48,508 nucleotides of DNA from Alphaproteobacteria bacterium (GCA_021774695.1 JAJFIU010000152.1:1-48508); one strand, 5' to 3'. Positions 1-9,885 are shown, counted from the stretch's first letter. Program-made: numbers and translations. Notes: generated from the letters alone by a model not told the origin.

Positions 1-660
1 GCTATACTCGCCCTATGGGTGATGTTGATTGCCCTGATTGGAGGGCATGTTGTTCCTAGCTTTACCACTAATTGGCTAACCAAGACGGGGAAGTCCGAAC
101 GCCCTGTGCCGTTTAATTTTTATGACAAATGCCTGCTGGCCGTCACTTTCATTGCCTTGGCATTGTGGATTGCATTATCGTCACCAGTTGCCGGAGTTTC
201 TCTTGTTATCACAAGTTTAGGTCACTTTATTCGGTTGGCCCGGTGGAAAGGTTGGGCGACACTGCCAAGTGCTATTGTTCTGGTGTTACACGTGGCATAT
301 CTTTGGCTGCCGATCGGACTGGGGCTGCTTGGGCTGGACCTTATACTGCCGGAATTGGGGATTACGCAAAATGCAGGAATTCATGCGTTAACCACAGGGC
401 TTATGGGCATGATGCCTGTGGCAATCATGACTCGCGCAACATTAGGCCATACTGGTCACGACTTGGCGGCAGGGAAAATAGGCACCACCATTTATATTCT
501 GGTATTTTTATCAGCTTCCATACGCGTTATAGCACCCGTCCTGCCTGATTATTATATGCCCCTGCTCGCGACATCTGGTCTGTTCTGGAGCGCCGCATTC
601 AGTTTGTTTGCACTAAAGTTTGGTTTAATGTTGATCACACCGCGCGACAAACCGGCCTAA
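1..660 (+). CDS. nnrS: NnrS family membrane protein, C-terminal part (5' end outside window)
   Basis: The reading frame is open from the first base, so this is the 3' part of a gene; about 219 codons are present, while NnrS proteins are usually near 400 residues. The protein is strongly hydrophobic with several membrane spans. The segment HALTTGLMGMMPVAIMTR followed by LGHTGHDL matches the conserved C-terminal signature of NnrS, a haem- and copper-containing inner-membrane protein linked to nitric oxide or nitrosative stress. The gene precedes the cco locus in the same orientation but is separated from it by about 180 bases holding an FNR-type box, so the two are probably transcribed independently. 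Family assignment rests on the motif; the physiological role is inferred. Confidence 0.82.
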   Translation, partial: AILALWVMLIALIGGHVVPSFTTNWLTKTGKSERPVPFNFYDKCLLAVTFIALALWIALSSPVAGVSLVITSLGHFIRLARWKGWATLPSAIVLVLHVAYLWLPIGLGLLGLDLILPELGITQNAGIHALTTGLMGMMPVAIMTRATLGHTGHDLAAGKIGTTIYILVFLSASIRVIAPVLPDYYMPLLATSGLFWSAAFSLFALKFGLMLITPRDKPA

Positions 661-773
661 AATAGAGCACTCGGCTTGGCATTAAAGATTTTCCGATCTC
701 TTGGTCAAGTTCGCAAACATGTCTGGCACCAAATGGCTGCGACAAAGTGGCACTATTTTTAAGCGATCAACTT

Positions 774-787
774 TTGACTTTGATCAA
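774..787 (+). promoter_or_regulatory. FNR/FixK-type operator upstream of the cco locus
   Basis: TTGACTTTGATCAA fits the FNR/FixK consensus TTGAT-N4-ATCAA with one mismatch. It lies about 65 bases before the ATG of the TauE/SafE-like gene that opens the cco locus. This is the usual arrangement for oxygen-responsive control of cbb3 oxidase genes. No -10 hexamer is clear enough to assign. Three similar boxes occur elsewhere in the window. Confidence 0.8.
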
Positions 788-844
788 ACCCATCAATAAG
801 GCAGTATTGTATGCGTTCGTCTGTAGCTTTAGGGGCAACTGAGC

Positions 845-1567
845 ATGGACTATTTAATTTTGCAGTGTCAGGCGGCATTTGCGGGCAACAGTGGCATATT
901 AATGTCCTTGTTTCTGGCTGGCTTGGTGGGCAGCATCCATCATTGCACCGGCATGTGCGGTCCCTTTGTTGTGGCCCAGATAAAGAATCCGGCAGCAACC
1001 GGTTTCAGCCGCTTGCGGGGCGGGGCTTTGCTGCCGTATCACATGGGGCGCATCACCACTTATATGGTGCTGGGAATTATCGGCGCGAGCCTGTCCAACT
1101 ATATTATCGGCACACCTGTGCAGCGCGGGATCGCGGTCGGCTTATTATCGATTGCGGGGCTACTGTTTTTGTCAAGCGCTGTGCCGCAAATAAAAGCGTT
1201 ACTTTCACCTGCGAGTGCCCAATCGTTAGCTGGTTCTATTGGTAGATATGTTGGCTTGGCTGCCCGTCCGTTTTCCAACAGCGGCGGGTCACTTCAGCAA
1301 TATTTTCTGGGCACAATGCTTGGGTTTCTGCCCTGTACCCTGGTGATTGCAGCAGTGATGGCAGTTGCCTCTACAGGGCACCCAGTCACGGCAGTATTCG
1401 GCATGCTTTTTTTTGGGGTAGGCACTGTTCCAGCCTTGTTTATGGTTGGTAGCGGTGCGCAGGCAGCACTGAAACGCTGGCCGGTTCACATGCAGAAAAT
1501 AACAACTGGAATGATGGCACTAAACGGAGTCGGCTTGATTGCTCTAGCTGGCGGCATGATCTTTTGA
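845..1567 (+). CDS. Sulfite exporter TauE/SafE-like (DsbD_2-type) membrane protein
   Basis: A 240-residue integral membrane protein with about six hydrophobic segments. Near the N-terminus it has the [13 protein letters not shown] motif, and it has a second LGFLPC motif around residue 160; both are typical of the TauE/SafE-like, UreH/DsbD-transmembrane-type family commonly encoded beside cbb3 oxidase genes. Members near cco genes are suspected to help metal (copper) handling or oxidase maturation, but the substrate is not known and cannot be read from sequence. It sits between an FNR box and ccoN, ending 10 bases before ccoN, so it is probably the first gene of the cco transcript. An alternative start at the internal ATG before [10 protein letters not shown] would shorten it by about 19 residues. 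Confidence 0.78.
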   Translation: MDYLILQCQAAFAGNSGILMSLFLAGLVGSIHHCTGMCGPFVVAQIKNPAATGFSRLRGGALLPYHMGRITTYMVLGIIGASLSNYIIGTPVQRGIAVGLLSIAGLLFLSSAVPQIKALLSPASAQSLAGSIGRYVGLAARPFSNSGGSLQQYFLGTMLGFLPCTLVIAAVMAVASTGHPVTAVFGMLFFGVGTVPALFMVGSGAQAALKRWPVHMQKITTGMMALNGVGLIALAGGMIF

Positions 1568-1577
1568 GGAAACGGGA

Positions 1578-3014
1578 ATGAACAAACTCAACGAAAATCC
1601 TATCTATAACAACGATATCGTAAAACTTTTCGCGATTGCCACAGTTTTTTGGGGCATCGTCGGCTTTGCTGTTGGTGTTTTTATTGCGCTTCAAATGGCG
1701 TTTCCGGTGCTTAATTTCGGCGAATATCTTACGTTTGGCCGGCTGCGCCCCCTGCATACGTCTGCAGTTGTTTTTGCCTTCGGCGGTAACGCCCTGTTTG
1801 CTACCAGTTATTTTTCGGTTCAGCGAACCTGCCGAACCCGGCTCTGGGGTGATAACTGGGCAAAGTTCACCTTCTGGGGGTATCAGTTTTTCATTGTGAT
1901 GGCTGCAATTGGCTATGTCACCGGGGTGACGCAGGCCAAAGAATATGCTGAACCTGAATGGTACGCTGACTTGTGGCTCACCTTTGTATGGGTTGCCTAC
2001 TTGGTCGTTTTCATGATGACTCTGAAAAATCGGCGCGAACCTCACATTTATGTAGGTAACTGGTTCTTCCTGGCTTTCATTGTCACGGTTGCAGTTCTGC
2101 ATTTGGCCAACAATGTGGCGGTTCCCGTATCGTTCCTTGGAGCAAAAAGCTACCCGGCCTGGGGCGGTGTTCAATCTGCGATGATCCAATGGTGGTATGC
2201 TCATAATGCGGTAGGTTTCTTCCTCACGGCGGGTTTCCTTGGCATCATGTATTATTTCGTGCCCAAGCGCGCTGGCCGGCCGGTTTACAGCTACCGGCTG
2301 TCAATCCTGCATTTCTGGTCACTTATCTTCATGTATATTTGGGCTGGCCCTCACCATTTGCACTATACAGCCCTGCCCGACTGGGCACAGACCCTTGGCA
2401 TGACCTTTTCAATCATGCTGTGGATGCCTTCATGGGGCGGCATGATCAACGGCATGATGACCCTGTCCGGTGCCTGGCATAAACTACGTGAAGATCCGGT
2501 ACTACGCTTCATGATCATCTCGCTGGCGTTCTACGGCATGAGTACTTTTGAAGGCCCGTTGATGGCAATCAAGACAGTTAATGCGCTTAGCCACTATACG
2601 GATTGGACCATCGGGCACGTGCATTCAGGCGCGCTCGGGTGGGTTGCCTTCATCAGTTTCGGGGCGCTTTACCATCTCGTTCCAATACTATGGAAACGGG
2701 ACGGCCTCTATTCCATGAAACTGGTTAATCTGCATTTGTGGATCGCCACCCTTGGCATCGTTCTTTACATCACTGCCATGTGGGTTTCCGGCATTATGCA
2801 GGGCCTAATGTGGCGGTCATACGACAGCATGGGCTTTCTGGAATATAGCTTTGTTGAAACCGTTATGGCGATGCATCCCTTCTATGTCATCCGTGCGGTA
2901 GGTGGTGGCCTGTTCCTGATCGGCGCCCTTATTATGGCTTATAATCTTTACCGAACCGCTCGGGGCGACAAATCACCTGAGATGATTGCAGCGGAGGAGA
3001 TAGCTCATGCTTAA
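1578..3014 (+). CDS. ccoN: cbb3-type cytochrome c oxidase subunit I (CcoN/FixN)
   Basis: Catalytic subunit of the high-affinity cbb3 oxidase, which reduces oxygen to water in the inner membrane and pumps protons. The 478-residue protein is polytopic. It shows the conserved metal-ligand histidines: H60 in RPLHTSAV (low-spin haem b), H209 in [10 protein letters not shown] (CuB), H259-H260 in GPHHLHYT (CuB), and H347/H349 in [10 protein letters not shown] (haems). Length is normal for the family. The ATG follows a GAGGAAACGGG ribosome binding site. The end overlaps ccoO by 8 bases, which suggests translational coupling. The upstream FNR box points to low-oxygen induction. Confidence 0.97.
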   Translation: MNKLNENPIYNNDIVKLFAIATVFWGIVGFAVGVFIALQMAFPVLNFGEYLTFGRLRPLHTSAVVFAFGGNALFATSYFSVQRTCRTRLWGDNWAKFTFWGYQFFIVMAAIGYVTGVTQAKEYAEPEWYADLWLTFVWVAYLVVFMMTLKNRREPHIYVGNWFFLAFIVTVAVLHLANNVAVPVSFLGAKSYPAWGGVQSAMIQWWYAHNAVGFFLTAGFLGIMYYFVPKRAGRPVYSYRLSILHFWSLIFMYIWAGPHHLHYTALPDWAQTLGMTFSIMLWMPSWGGMINGMMTLSGAWHKLREDPVLRFMIISLAFYGMSTFEGPLMAIKTVNALSHYTDWTIGHVHSGALGWVAFISFGALYHLVPILWKRDGLYSMKLVNLHLWIATLGIVLYITAMWVSGIMQGLMWRSYDSMGFLEYSFVETVMAMHPFYVIRAVGGGLFLIGALIMAYNLYRTARGDKSPEMIAAEEIAHA

Positions 3015-3744
3015 GCATCATGCAAAAATTGAAAAAAACTCAGTTCTTTTGCTGATTTTCACAGTGATTGTCATTTCCATCGGTGGAATCGTTGAAATTT
3101 TACCACTGTTTCGCAAGGAAACGACGATTGAGCCGGTGCAGGGCGTTCGGCCCTACACCCCGCTCGAACTGGCTGGGCAAAATGTCTATATCCGCGAGGG
3201 TTGCTACAACTGCCATAGCCAGCAGATCAGGGCACTGAGAGACGAAGTGGAACGCTACGGCCATTATTCGCTGGCAGCGGAAAGCATGTATGATCACCCG
3301 TTTCAGTGGGGCTCAAAACGCACGGGCCCTGACTTGGCGCGTGTGGGCGGAAAATACTCCGACGACTGGCATGTCCAGCATATGAGCAACCCGCAGGCGC
3401 TGGTGCCAGAGAGCATCATGCCGTCCTACCCCCATTTAACCACGCGCGTGGCCGATTTGGATGGCATTGCGGATGATCTGAAGGCACTACGCGCAGTCGG
3501 CGTGCCCTACAGCGACGATATGATCAGCAATGCGGCGCGCGATGCTTATGCACAGGCAACACAGGACAGTGATTATCTGGACGGCCTTCTGGAGCGCTAC
3601 GGCGACAAGGTAAATGCCCGAAACTTTGACAGCCAGAACCACACTTCTGAGATGGACGCGTTGATTGCTTATCTTCAAGTGCTCGGCACCATGGCTGAAT
3701 TGAAAGACTATAAGCCTGCACCGGCGAGAGGAGGCAACCAATGA
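3007..3744 (+). CDS. ccoO: cbb3-type cytochrome c oxidase subunit II (CcoO/FixO), monohaem
   Basis: Membrane-anchored c-type cytochrome subunit that passes electrons to CcoN. The 245-residue protein has one N-terminal membrane helix (about residues 13-35) and a periplasmic domain with a single haem c attachment site, C66-Y-N-C69-H70, followed by SQQIR. A methionine-containing segment around [10 protein letters not shown] probably supplies the sixth ligand, as in the family. It overlaps ccoN by 8 bases and ccoQ by 4 (ATGA), inside a tight operon. Confidence 0.97.
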   Translation: MLKHHAKIEKNSVLLLIFTVIVISIGGIVEILPLFRKETTIEPVQGVRPYTPLELAGQNVYIREGCYNCHSQQIRALRDEVERYGHYSLAAESMYDHPFQWGSKRTGPDLARVGGKYSDDWHVQHMSNPQALVPESIMPSYPHLTTRVADLDGIADDLKALRAVGVPYSDDMISNAARDAYAQATQDSDYLDGLLERYGDKVNARNFDSQNHTSEMDALIAYLQVLGTMAELKDYKPAPARGGNQ

Positions 3745-3890
3745 TTGACTGGCTTTCCAACAATGCCGGCATGTCTGGCCTGATATTTTTCTTCCTCGTG
3801 TTTCTGTTTGTTGTTGGCTGGGCATACCGCCCAAAAGCCAAAGAAAGCATGGAAGCGCACAAATATATTCCGCTCGAAGGGGATGAGTAA
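3741..3890 (+). CDS. ccoQ: cbb3-type oxidase small subunit CcoQ/FixQ
   Basis: A 49-residue protein read directly from the sequence: [20 protein letters not shown] at the N-terminus, one membrane helix rich in Phe/Val, then a short cytoplasmic tail with [19 protein letters not shown]. The W-A-Y-x-P segment and position between ccoO and ccoP are characteristic of CcoQ, which stabilises the assembled oxidase. The start ATG overlaps the ccoO stop (ATGA), and the stop overlaps the ccoP start by one base (TAATG). Confidence 0.93.
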   Translation: MIDWLSNNAGMSGLIFFFLVFLFVVGWAYRPKAKESMEAHKYIPLEGDE

Positions 3891-4762
3891 TGACCCAGAA
3901 CGAAAAAAAAATTGATGAGTTCACAGGCACTGAAACCACTGGTCATGAATGGGACGGTATCACCGAACTTGATACCCCTATGCCGCGCTGGTGGTTGATC
4001 GTTTTTTATGTTTGCATCATCTGGTCGGTTGGCTATTGGTTCTGGTACCCCACGTGGCCGACATTTTCTGGCGACGGCGAGCGCGGCGGCACTGTCGGTT
4101 CTGCTCAGTGGACACAGTATAAGCAGCTTGAGGAAGCACAGGCCGAAATTAAGGCGCTTCGCGCCGAATACGAAAGCCGCTTTGAAGCTGCTTCGTTCAA
4201 AGGCGTTCAATCTGATCCAACCCTATACGCCTTTGCTCTTGCGGGAGGAAAATCAGCCTTCGGCGACAACTGTGCCACCTGTCATGGCACCGGCGGCGCA
4301 GGGGCCAGTGGTTACCCAAACCTGAATGATGATGACTGGCTATGGGGAGGCACCGTTGACGATATATACCAGACTGTCAGTTACGGCATTCGCTCGCCCC
4401 ACGATGAAACCCGGTTTTCGGAAATGCCCGCATTTGCAGACATTCTTTCAGATAGTGAGATTTCAGATTTGGCGGGCTTTGTAGCGGCCAAGGCGGCTGG
4501 CGTTGATATGCCTGACATCGGCGCGACCCTATATGCCGACAATTGCGCGGTTTGTCACGCCGACAATGCTGGAGGAGACAAGACCTTGGGTGCGCCCAAT
4601 CTTGTTGATGCCATCTGGTTCTACGGTGGCACACAAGGCGAGATTGAAGCTCAAATTAAAAAACCAAAGCACGGCATGATGCCCGCTTGGCAGGACCGGC
4701 TTAGTGAAAATACTCTGCGCCAACTTGCAATTTATGTTCACTCGCTGGGTGGCGGCGAGTAA
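3890..4762 (+). CDS. ccoP: cbb3-type cytochrome c oxidase subunit III (CcoP/FixP), dihaem
   Basis: Dihaem c-type cytochrome that receives electrons from soluble or membrane cytochrome c and passes them to CcoO. The 290-residue protein has an N-terminal domain with one membrane helix (about residues 34-55, WWLIVFYVCIIW), a short charged stretch, then two cytochrome c domains with haem sites C128-A-T-C131-H132 and C219-A-V-C222-H223. Methionines in SEMPAF and GMMPAW fit axial ligands. It overlaps ccoQ by one base; the gap to ccoG is 22 bases. Confidence 0.97.
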   Translation: MTQNEKKIDEFTGTETTGHEWDGITELDTPMPRWWLIVFYVCIIWSVGYWFWYPTWPTFSGDGERGGTVGSAQWTQYKQLEEAQAEIKALRAEYESRFEAASFKGVQSDPTLYAFALAGGKSAFGDNCATCHGTGGAGASGYPNLNDDDWLWGGTVDDIYQTVSYGIRSPHDETRFSEMPAFADILSDSEISDLAGFVAAKAAGVDMPDIGATLYADNCAVCHADNAGGDKTLGAPNLVDAIWFYGGTQGEIEAQIKKPKHGMMPAWQDRLSENTLRQLAIYVHSLGGGE

Positions 4763-4784
4763 GGCGACTAAGAAAGTCTGAGTT

Positions 4785-6200
4785 ATGAGTGAGGCCGTTG
4801 AACCACTGAAGCTGTTTGAAAAGAAGGAACGAATTTTCCCCAAACGGGTTTGGGGGAAGTTCCGAAAGCTCAAATGGATATCGATGGTGGTGCTTCTAGG
4901 CATCTATTATCTCGCGCCGTTTATGCGGTGGGACCGCGGTCCTCATGCACCGGATCAGGCGATCCTGATCGATATGACGTCCAGCCGTGCCTATTTTTTC
5001 TTCATCGATATCTGGCCGCAAGAAATTTACTATCTAACCGGCATCCTTATTTTAGCGGCTATTGCTTTGTTTCTGGCAACCAGTCTTTTTGGCAGGGTCT
5101 GGTGCGGCTATGCCTGCCCGCAAACAGTATGGACAGACCTGTTTGTATGGGTTGAGCGCATCGTGCAGGGCGACCGCGCCAAACGCCAAAAACTCTACAA
5201 GGCTGCCTGGTCAATTGAAAAACTATGGAAGCTGGGCCTTACTCATTTTCTGTGGCTGGTGATAGGCCTGCTCACCGGCGGCGCATGGGTATTTTATTTC
5301 AACGACGCACCCACCCTGTTGGAGCAAATCATCCATTTTGACGTGCCGTGGTCAGTTATGGGCTGGATCATTGCGCTGACCGGTTCAACCTATGTGATGG
5401 CAGGCTTTGCGCGCGAACAGGTCTGCACTTACATGTGCCCCTATGCGCGGTTCCAATCGGCGATGTTTGACAAAGACACGCTGATCATCGGCTACGACGC
5501 TGAGCGAGGCGAGGCTAGAGGCAAGCATAAAAAAGGCGATAGCTGGGAAGGGCGCGGGCACTGCGTAGACTGCACAGCTTGCGTTCAGGTGTGCCCCACC
5601 GGCATTGATATTCGGGACGGCCTTCAAATGGAGTGCATTGCCTGTGGCCTCTGTATCGACGCCTGCAATGATGTGATGCACAAGCTTGAACTGCCTGCAG
5701 ACCTCATTCGGTATGCTACAACCAGCAGCCAAGATACCCGCAAAACTGGTACGGCTTTGCCGTTCAAAATATGGCGGCCCCGCACCTTCTATTATGCAGC
5801 CATCATCGCAGTGGTGGGCGCGGCTATCCTGTACGGCCTGCTTAACCGCAGCCTGGCAGAAGTTCATGTGCTTCATGATCGTAATCCATTGTTTGTTCAA
5901 CTGTCAGATGGCAGTGTACGCAACGGCTACGACATTCGAATTCTAAACAAAACGCTCGAAGACAAGACATACAATCTGGAAGTTTCTGGCCTTAATGGCC
6001 TTGAGATGCGTGTGCAGGGAGCGGGAAACTTGCAAGCTGGTGCCTTGCCGGTTTTCGCTGGTAGCATCGGCCATTTTCGAGTGTTTCTGTCCGCGCCAAA
6101 ACCGGGCGAAACCAGAGCAAATATTGTGTTCACACTAACCGATGACCAAGGCGTACAATATGAAAATTATGAAAGCGTTTTTGTAAGTGGTATGCCTTGA
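4785..6200 (+). CDS. ccoG: Cytochrome c oxidase accessory protein CcoG (FixG/RdxA), polyferredoxin
   Basis: A 471-residue membrane protein with several transmembrane segments in the first 220 residues. It has a double ferredoxin-type cluster region with motifs CVDCTACVQVCP and CIACGLCIDAC, followed by one more membrane helix and a C-terminal immunoglobulin-like domain. CcoG family members are iron-sulphur proteins needed for cbb3 assembly and are proposed to reduce Cu(II) for delivery to the CuB site. GYACPQTVW and TYMCPYARFQ are further family-typical cysteine motifs. Its stop overlaps the ATG of ccoH by one base (TGATG). Confidence 0.96.
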   Translation: MSEAVEPLKLFEKKERIFPKRVWGKFRKLKWISMVVLLGIYYLAPFMRWDRGPHAPDQAILIDMTSSRAYFFFIDIWPQEIYYLTGILILAAIALFLATSLFGRVWCGYACPQTVWTDLFVWVERIVQGDRAKRQKLYKAAWSIEKLWKLGLTHFLWLVIGLLTGGAWVFYFNDAPTLLEQIIHFDVPWSVMGWIIALTGSTYVMAGFAREQVCTYMCPYARFQSAMFDKDTLIIGYDAERGEARGKHKKGDSWEGRGHCVDCTACVQVCPTGIDIRDGLQMECIACGLCIDACNDVMHKLELPADLIRYATTSSQDTRKTGTALPFKIWRPRTFYYAAIIAVVGAAILYGLLNRSLAEVHVLHDRNPLFVQLSDGSVRNGYDIRILNKTLEDKTYNLEVSGLNGLEMRVQGAGNLQAGALPVFAGSIGHFRVFLSAPKPGETRANIVFTLTDDQGVQYENYESVFVSGMP

Positions 6201-6700
6201 TGGCTGAAGGAGTTGGCAAAGTGGCAAGCGTTAAACAGGTTGGCAGATTTGACAAATGGATACCCTGGTATTTTGTCGCCTTTTTTGTGGTACTTGCCAT
6301 TTTGGACGGCATTTTCGTTTATGTAGCTACCCAAACCCATACTGGCGTGGTTTCCAAAAACACCTACCAAGCAGGTTTGGACTATAACGAGACAATCAAA
6401 AAGTCAGAGGCGCAGGACAAGCTGGGCTGGACAACGGACATATCGTTTAATGATGAAACGCTGAAGGTTCGCCTTCTTGATTCGTTTGGTGCGCCGCTAA
6501 CCGACGCGTCGGTTGAAGCCTTCTTTTTTCGACCCACCCAGGATGGCAGTGACTTTTTAATTCCCCTTGGTGAAGGTGCAAACGGCAATTATATTACGCC
6601 TGTGCAAACACAGCCCGGTCAATGGGATGTCAGGATTTATGTAACGTGGCAACAGACACAGTTTCAAACTTCACAACGGATCATTGTGCCCCAACCATGA
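6200..6700 (+). CDS. ccoH: FixH/CcoH family cbb3 oxidase assembly protein
   Basis: A 166-residue protein with one N-terminal membrane helix (about residues 22-44, IPWYFVAFFVVLAILDG) and a periplasmic domain. The Y-Q-A-G-L-D-Y-N segment after the helix is typical of FixH (YxxGLxYN). Known CcoH proteins associate with CcoN/CcoP and are needed for stable oxidase assembly. I chose the ATG at 6200, which overlaps the ccoG stop by one base, rather than the preceding in-frame TTG. Its own stop overlaps the ccoI start (ATGA). Confidence 0.93.
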   Translation: MAEGVGKVASVKQVGRFDKWIPWYFVAFFVVLAILDGIFVYVATQTHTGVVSKNTYQAGLDYNETIKKSEAQDKLGWTTDISFNDETLKVRLLDSFGAPLTDASVEAFFFRPTQDGSDFLIPLGEGANGNYITPVQTQPGQWDVRIYVTWQQTQFQTSQRIIVPQP

Positions 6701-8952
6701 CGTGCCGGCATTGCGGCAACGCTTCTGGCAGAGCAGATTTTTGCTGTGAAGGGTGTGCGGCTGCCCATGAGGCAGCAGGCACAATTAATGCCAGTAATAT
6801 ATATGCGTCGCTGGCCCGCCCAACGGGCGATGAGACCTATCAGCTCGAACTGATTGTTGAGGGCATGCACTGCGCATCCTGTGTGCGACTGATTGAAAAC
6901 GCACTTGCCGCAAACGACGACGTTTTGTCCGCCCGGGTCAATATGACGACGGAGCGCCTGACCTTCAGTTGGTGCGGCACCCCGGAGCGCGGCGGTGTAC
7001 TTGCCGAACAGATCATTAAACTCGGTTATAAACTGCATGATCCCGGCGACAATGCAGCCGGTGATGTCGCTCAAAACACCGAGAGACAGCTGTTGAAATC
7101 AATCGCAGTTGCCGGTTTTGCCGCAGGTAATTTAATGCTTCTGTCGGTTGGCCTGTGGTCCAGCACAGGTGAGACAATGGGCTTTGCCACCCGGGATTTT
7201 TTCCATTGGATTTCGGCGCTGATTGCCCTGCCCACCGTGATTTATTCGGGTAGACCGTTTTTCGGGTCAGCATACGCTGCCCTGAAAGAGCGGCACACCA
7301 ATATGGATGTGCCTATTTCGCTGGCTGTTATCCTTGCGTCGCTGATGAGCGTTTTTGAGGCTTTCCGCCACGGCGAGTATGTCTATTTTGATTCCGCCGT
7401 GATGCTGCTGTTTTTCTTGCTGATTGGTCGGTATCTGGATGCTCGTGCCAAAGGAAAAGCCCGCGAGAGTGCCTCCCGGTTACTTTCGAAACTGGCGGGC
7501 TCCGCCTCCGTTATTACCAACGGCGATGTTAATCGTATTCCAATCAAGGATCTTAAAGCCGGTATGCGGCTGCTGGTGGCAGCCGGTGAAAATATTCCCG
7601 CTGACGGCACCATTTTAAAGGGTGAAACGGATATTGATCTTTCGTTGATTTCCGGTGAAACAATGCCCGGCCATGCGGGCGTTGGCGGTGCAACACTGGC
7701 GGGCACCCTTAACCTAACTGCGCCTATTGAAATTGCTGTAACCAAAGCCAGCGAACAAAGCCTGCTGAGCGAAATTGTTCGCATGATGGAAACCGCCGAA
7801 CAGGGTGCAGCCAAATACATTCGCCTGGCAGACCGCGCCGCATCACTTTATACACCGGTGGTCCACATTCTAAGCGCCGCCACTTTTATCGGTTGGTTGG
7901 CCTGGGGCATGCCTTGGCAAGTATCGCTCTTGAATGCGGTAACGGTCCTGATTATCACCTGCCCTTGCGCGCTTGGCCTTGCGGTGCCGGTCGTGCAGGT
8001 GTTGGCTAGCGGCAAACTTCTAAAAGGCGGGATTTTGTTAAAATCTGGTGACGCACTTGAACGCATCGCTGGTGTCGACACCATTGTATTTGACAAGACA
8101 GGCACACTAACCGTCGGCAGGCCGCGCCTTGAAGGCGGGGCCTACCAGCCGGAGGATTTGAGGCTGGCAGCATCGATGGCTGTACACAGCCGCCATCCGC
8201 TTTCGGTCGCGCTGGCTCAGCGCTATGACGGCGACTTGATTAAACTTGATGTTCAAGAAGCTCCCGGCAAGGGCCTTTCTGCCGCCTATGATGGCAAAAA
8301 TATCAAACTTGGCAGCCGGGGCTGGTGTGGCCGTGAAGGCGCCGACGATCAAGATACAGCAGCCCTTGAGCTATGGCTTTCAGTTAACGGTGACAGTCGC
8401 GCACATTTCAAATTTGCTGATGCTCTGCGGCCGGATGCCGCCGAAATGATTAAGGCGCTGCACGATAAAAATATCGATATCCATCTCCTGTCAGGGGACA
8501 GGAAAGTGGTTGCCAACCGGATCGCGGAGGAACTGGGCATCGCCGAGGTGGTCGCCGAGACCTCGCCGCTGGAGAAATGCGACTATATCAACCGACTGAA
8601 ACAAGAAGGTCGAACCGTATTGATGGTTGGAGACGGCTTGAACGACGCGCCGGCGCTGGCCGCAGCCAATGTTTCCATGTCACCGTCAAGTGCAGTTGAT
8701 ATCACGCAAAATACCGCCGATATTGTATTTCAGGGCGAGCAGCTTATGCCGGTACTGGATACCATGCTGCTGGCGCAGAAATCCAATAGCCTGGTTCGGC
8801 AAAATTTTGCGCTGGCTATCGCCTATAATATCTTTGCCATTCCTTTGGCGGTATTTGGATATGTTACCCCTATGATTGCAGCGGCGGCTATGTCGGGCTC
8901 GTCACTGGTGGTTATATTAAACGCCTTCAGGCTGCGAATGAGGAGCAGGTAA
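6697..8952 (+). CDS. ccoI: Copper-translocating P1B-type ATPase CcoI (FixI)
   Basis: A 751-residue copper-exporting ATPase supplying copper for cbb3 oxidase assembly. The N-terminus carries cysteine pairs C3-x2-C6 and C16-C17-x2-C20, then a heavy-metal-associated domain with G-M-H-C59-A-S-C62. Later come the membrane CPC motif (C422-P-C424), the phosphorylation site D466-KTGTLT, an SRHPLS motif in the nucleotide domain and GDGLNDAPALAAA. The frame is open further upstream, but the ATG at 6697 overlaps the ccoH stop as ATGA and begins directly at the family-typical MTCRHCG, so it is preferred. The CPC and the FixI-like N-terminal cysteine region separate it from general CopA. Confidence 0.96.
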   Translation: MTCRHCGNASGRADFCCEGCAAAHEAAGTINASNIYASLARPTGDETYQLELIVEGMHCASCVRLIENALAANDDVLSARVNMTTERLTFSWCGTPERGGVLAEQIIKLGYKLHDPGDNAAGDVAQNTERQLLKSIAVAGFAAGNLMLLSVGLWSSTGETMGFATRDFFHWISALIALPTVIYSGRPFFGSAYAALKERHTNMDVPISLAVILASLMSVFEAFRHGEYVYFDSAVMLLFFLLIGRYLDARAKGKARESASRLLSKLAGSASVITNGDVNRIPIKDLKAGMRLLVAAGENIPADGTILKGETDIDLSLISGETMPGHAGVGGATLAGTLNLTAPIEIAVTKASEQSLLSEIVRMMETAEQGAAKYIRLADRAASLYTPVVHILSAATFIGWLAWGMPWQVSLLNAVTVLIITCPCALGLAVPVVQVLASGKLLKGGILLKSGDALERIAGVDTIVFDKTGTLTVGRPRLEGGAYQPEDLRLAASMAVHSRHPLSVALAQRYDGDLIKLDVQEAPGKGLSAAYDGKNIKLGSRGWCGREGADDQDTAALELWLSVNGDSRAHFKFADALRPDAAEMIKALHDKNIDIHLLSGDRKVVANRIAEELGIAEVVAETSPLEKCDYINRLKQEGRTVLMVGDGLNDAPALAAANVSMSPSSAVDITQNTADIVFQGEQLMPVLDTMLLAQKSNSLVRQNFALAIAYNIFAIPLAVFGYVTPMIAAAAMSGSSLVVILNAFRLRMRSR

Positions 8953-8954
8953 AC

Positions 8955-9104
8955 ATGGACATCCTACTATATCTCATCCCGATAGCTTTAACGTTAGGCT
9001 TGATTGGCTTGGTTGCATTTCTTTGGACCTTAAAAAGTGGCCAATACGACGACCTGGACGGCGCACCGCACCGCATCTTACATGACGATGAAGATGACAA
9101 TTAA
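8955..9104 (+). CDS. ccoS: cbb3-type oxidase assembly protein CcoS
   Basis: A 49-residue protein starting MDILLYLIPIALTLGLIGLV, a single membrane helix, followed by AFLWTLKSGQYDDLDGAP and an acidic tail. F-x-W-x3-SGQ-[YF]-DDL-x-G is the hallmark of CcoS, needed for cofactor insertion into cbb3 oxidase. The ATG is 2 bases after the ccoI stop, so the gene closes the ccoNOQPGHIS operon. Confidence 0.95.
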   Translation: MDILLYLIPIALTLGLIGLVAFLWTLKSGQYDDLDGAPHRILHDDEDDN

Positions 9105-9137
9105 TTGCAACTAAAAGCCTGAAAAATATATAAAAAT

Positions 9138-9151
9138 TTGACTATTATCAA
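9138..9151 (+). promoter_or_regulatory. FNR/FixK-type operator upstream of ompW
   Basis: TTGACTATTATCAA fits TTGAT-N4-ATCAA with one mismatch. It lies in an AT-rich stretch between the end of ccoS and the OmpW-type porin gene, centred about 65 bases before its ATG. This suggests oxygen-responsive expression of the porin, separate from read-through from the cco operon. OmpW genes are known FNR targets in other proteobacteria. Confidence 0.78.
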
Positions 9152-9209
9152 AGTCCAGATACATATTTTTTGACATGGTCCTTTCATATTTTTTAGAGAG
9201 GATAAAACG

Positions 9210-9836
9210 ATGGTCAAAAACATTATTTTCAAAAGCATTTTATGTGCTGCAGCGCTGCAATTTTCGGTGGGAGTTGCGGCCGATGACAGTAAAAGCCCAT
9301 GGCTCATTCGGGTACGCGCGATCGACGTTGTGCCAGATGAAAGTAGCACTGTCTCTATTGGGGGCAACGTCACCGCCAGTAATAGAGTGGTGCCCGAGCT
9401 GGATATCAGTTATTTCTGGACCGATCATTTTGCCACCGAATTGATCCTTGCCACCAATAGCCATAATATTGGCGCCGTGGGAACAAGCCTCGGCGACCTT
9501 GATATAGGCAAAGTTACGCTTCTGCCACCAACGCTTCTTGCGCAGTATCATTTCAATCCAGACGGCAAGCTTCGGCCCTATGTTGGTGCAGGCATCAATT
9601 ACACATTTTTCTATAATGCCGATGCTGGCGACCTGACCAGTATCTCTTATGACGACGGTTTCGGATACGCGCTGCAAGCGGGCATCGACATCGGGCTGAA
9701 TGACAATTGGGCACTGAACGCCGATGTTAAGAAGATATTCCTCAACACAGATGCAAGCATTAACGGCGGCGCTGTTACCGCAGACGTTGATCTGGACCCT
9801 TGGATTTTCGGTCTTGGCTTCGCCTATCGCTACTAA
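9210..9836 (+). CDS. ompW: OmpW family outer membrane beta-barrel protein
   Basis: A 208-residue protein with a clear signal peptide (hydrophobic run ending near GVAA, cleavage around residues 23-25), then alternating beta-strand sequence. Features typical of OmpW are WLIRVRAIDVVP at the mature N-terminus, PELDISYFWTDHFATEL, LLPPTLLAQYHF, RPYVGAGINYTFF, and a C-terminal strand ending in an aromatic residue (GFAYRY). OmpW proteins are eight-stranded barrels with a hydrophobic channel. An FNR box upstream and a strong terminator downstream make it a monocistronic, probably low-oxygen-induced gene. Confidence 0.93.
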   Translation: MVKNIIFKSILCAAALQFSVGVAADDSKSPWLIRVRAIDVVPDESSTVSIGGNVTASNRVVPELDISYFWTDHFATELILATNSHNIGAVGTSLGDLDIGKVTLLPPTLLAQYHFNPDGKLRPYVGAGINYTFFYNADAGDLTSISYDDGFGYALQAGIDIGLNDNWALNADVKKIFLNTDASINGGAVTADVDLDPWIFGLGFAYRY

Positions 9837-9855
9837 TAATTAATCAGCAACTGAG

Positions 9856-9885
9856 AAAAGGCCCAAACATTGTTTGGGCCTTTTT
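9856..9885 (+). terminator. Rho-independent terminator between ompW and hemN
   Basis: Stem arms AAAAGGCCCAAAC and GTTTGGGCCTTTTT enclose a 3-base loop and end in a run of five T. The symmetric A and T flanks mean that it can also stop transcription coming from hemN on the minus strand. Confidence 0.92.
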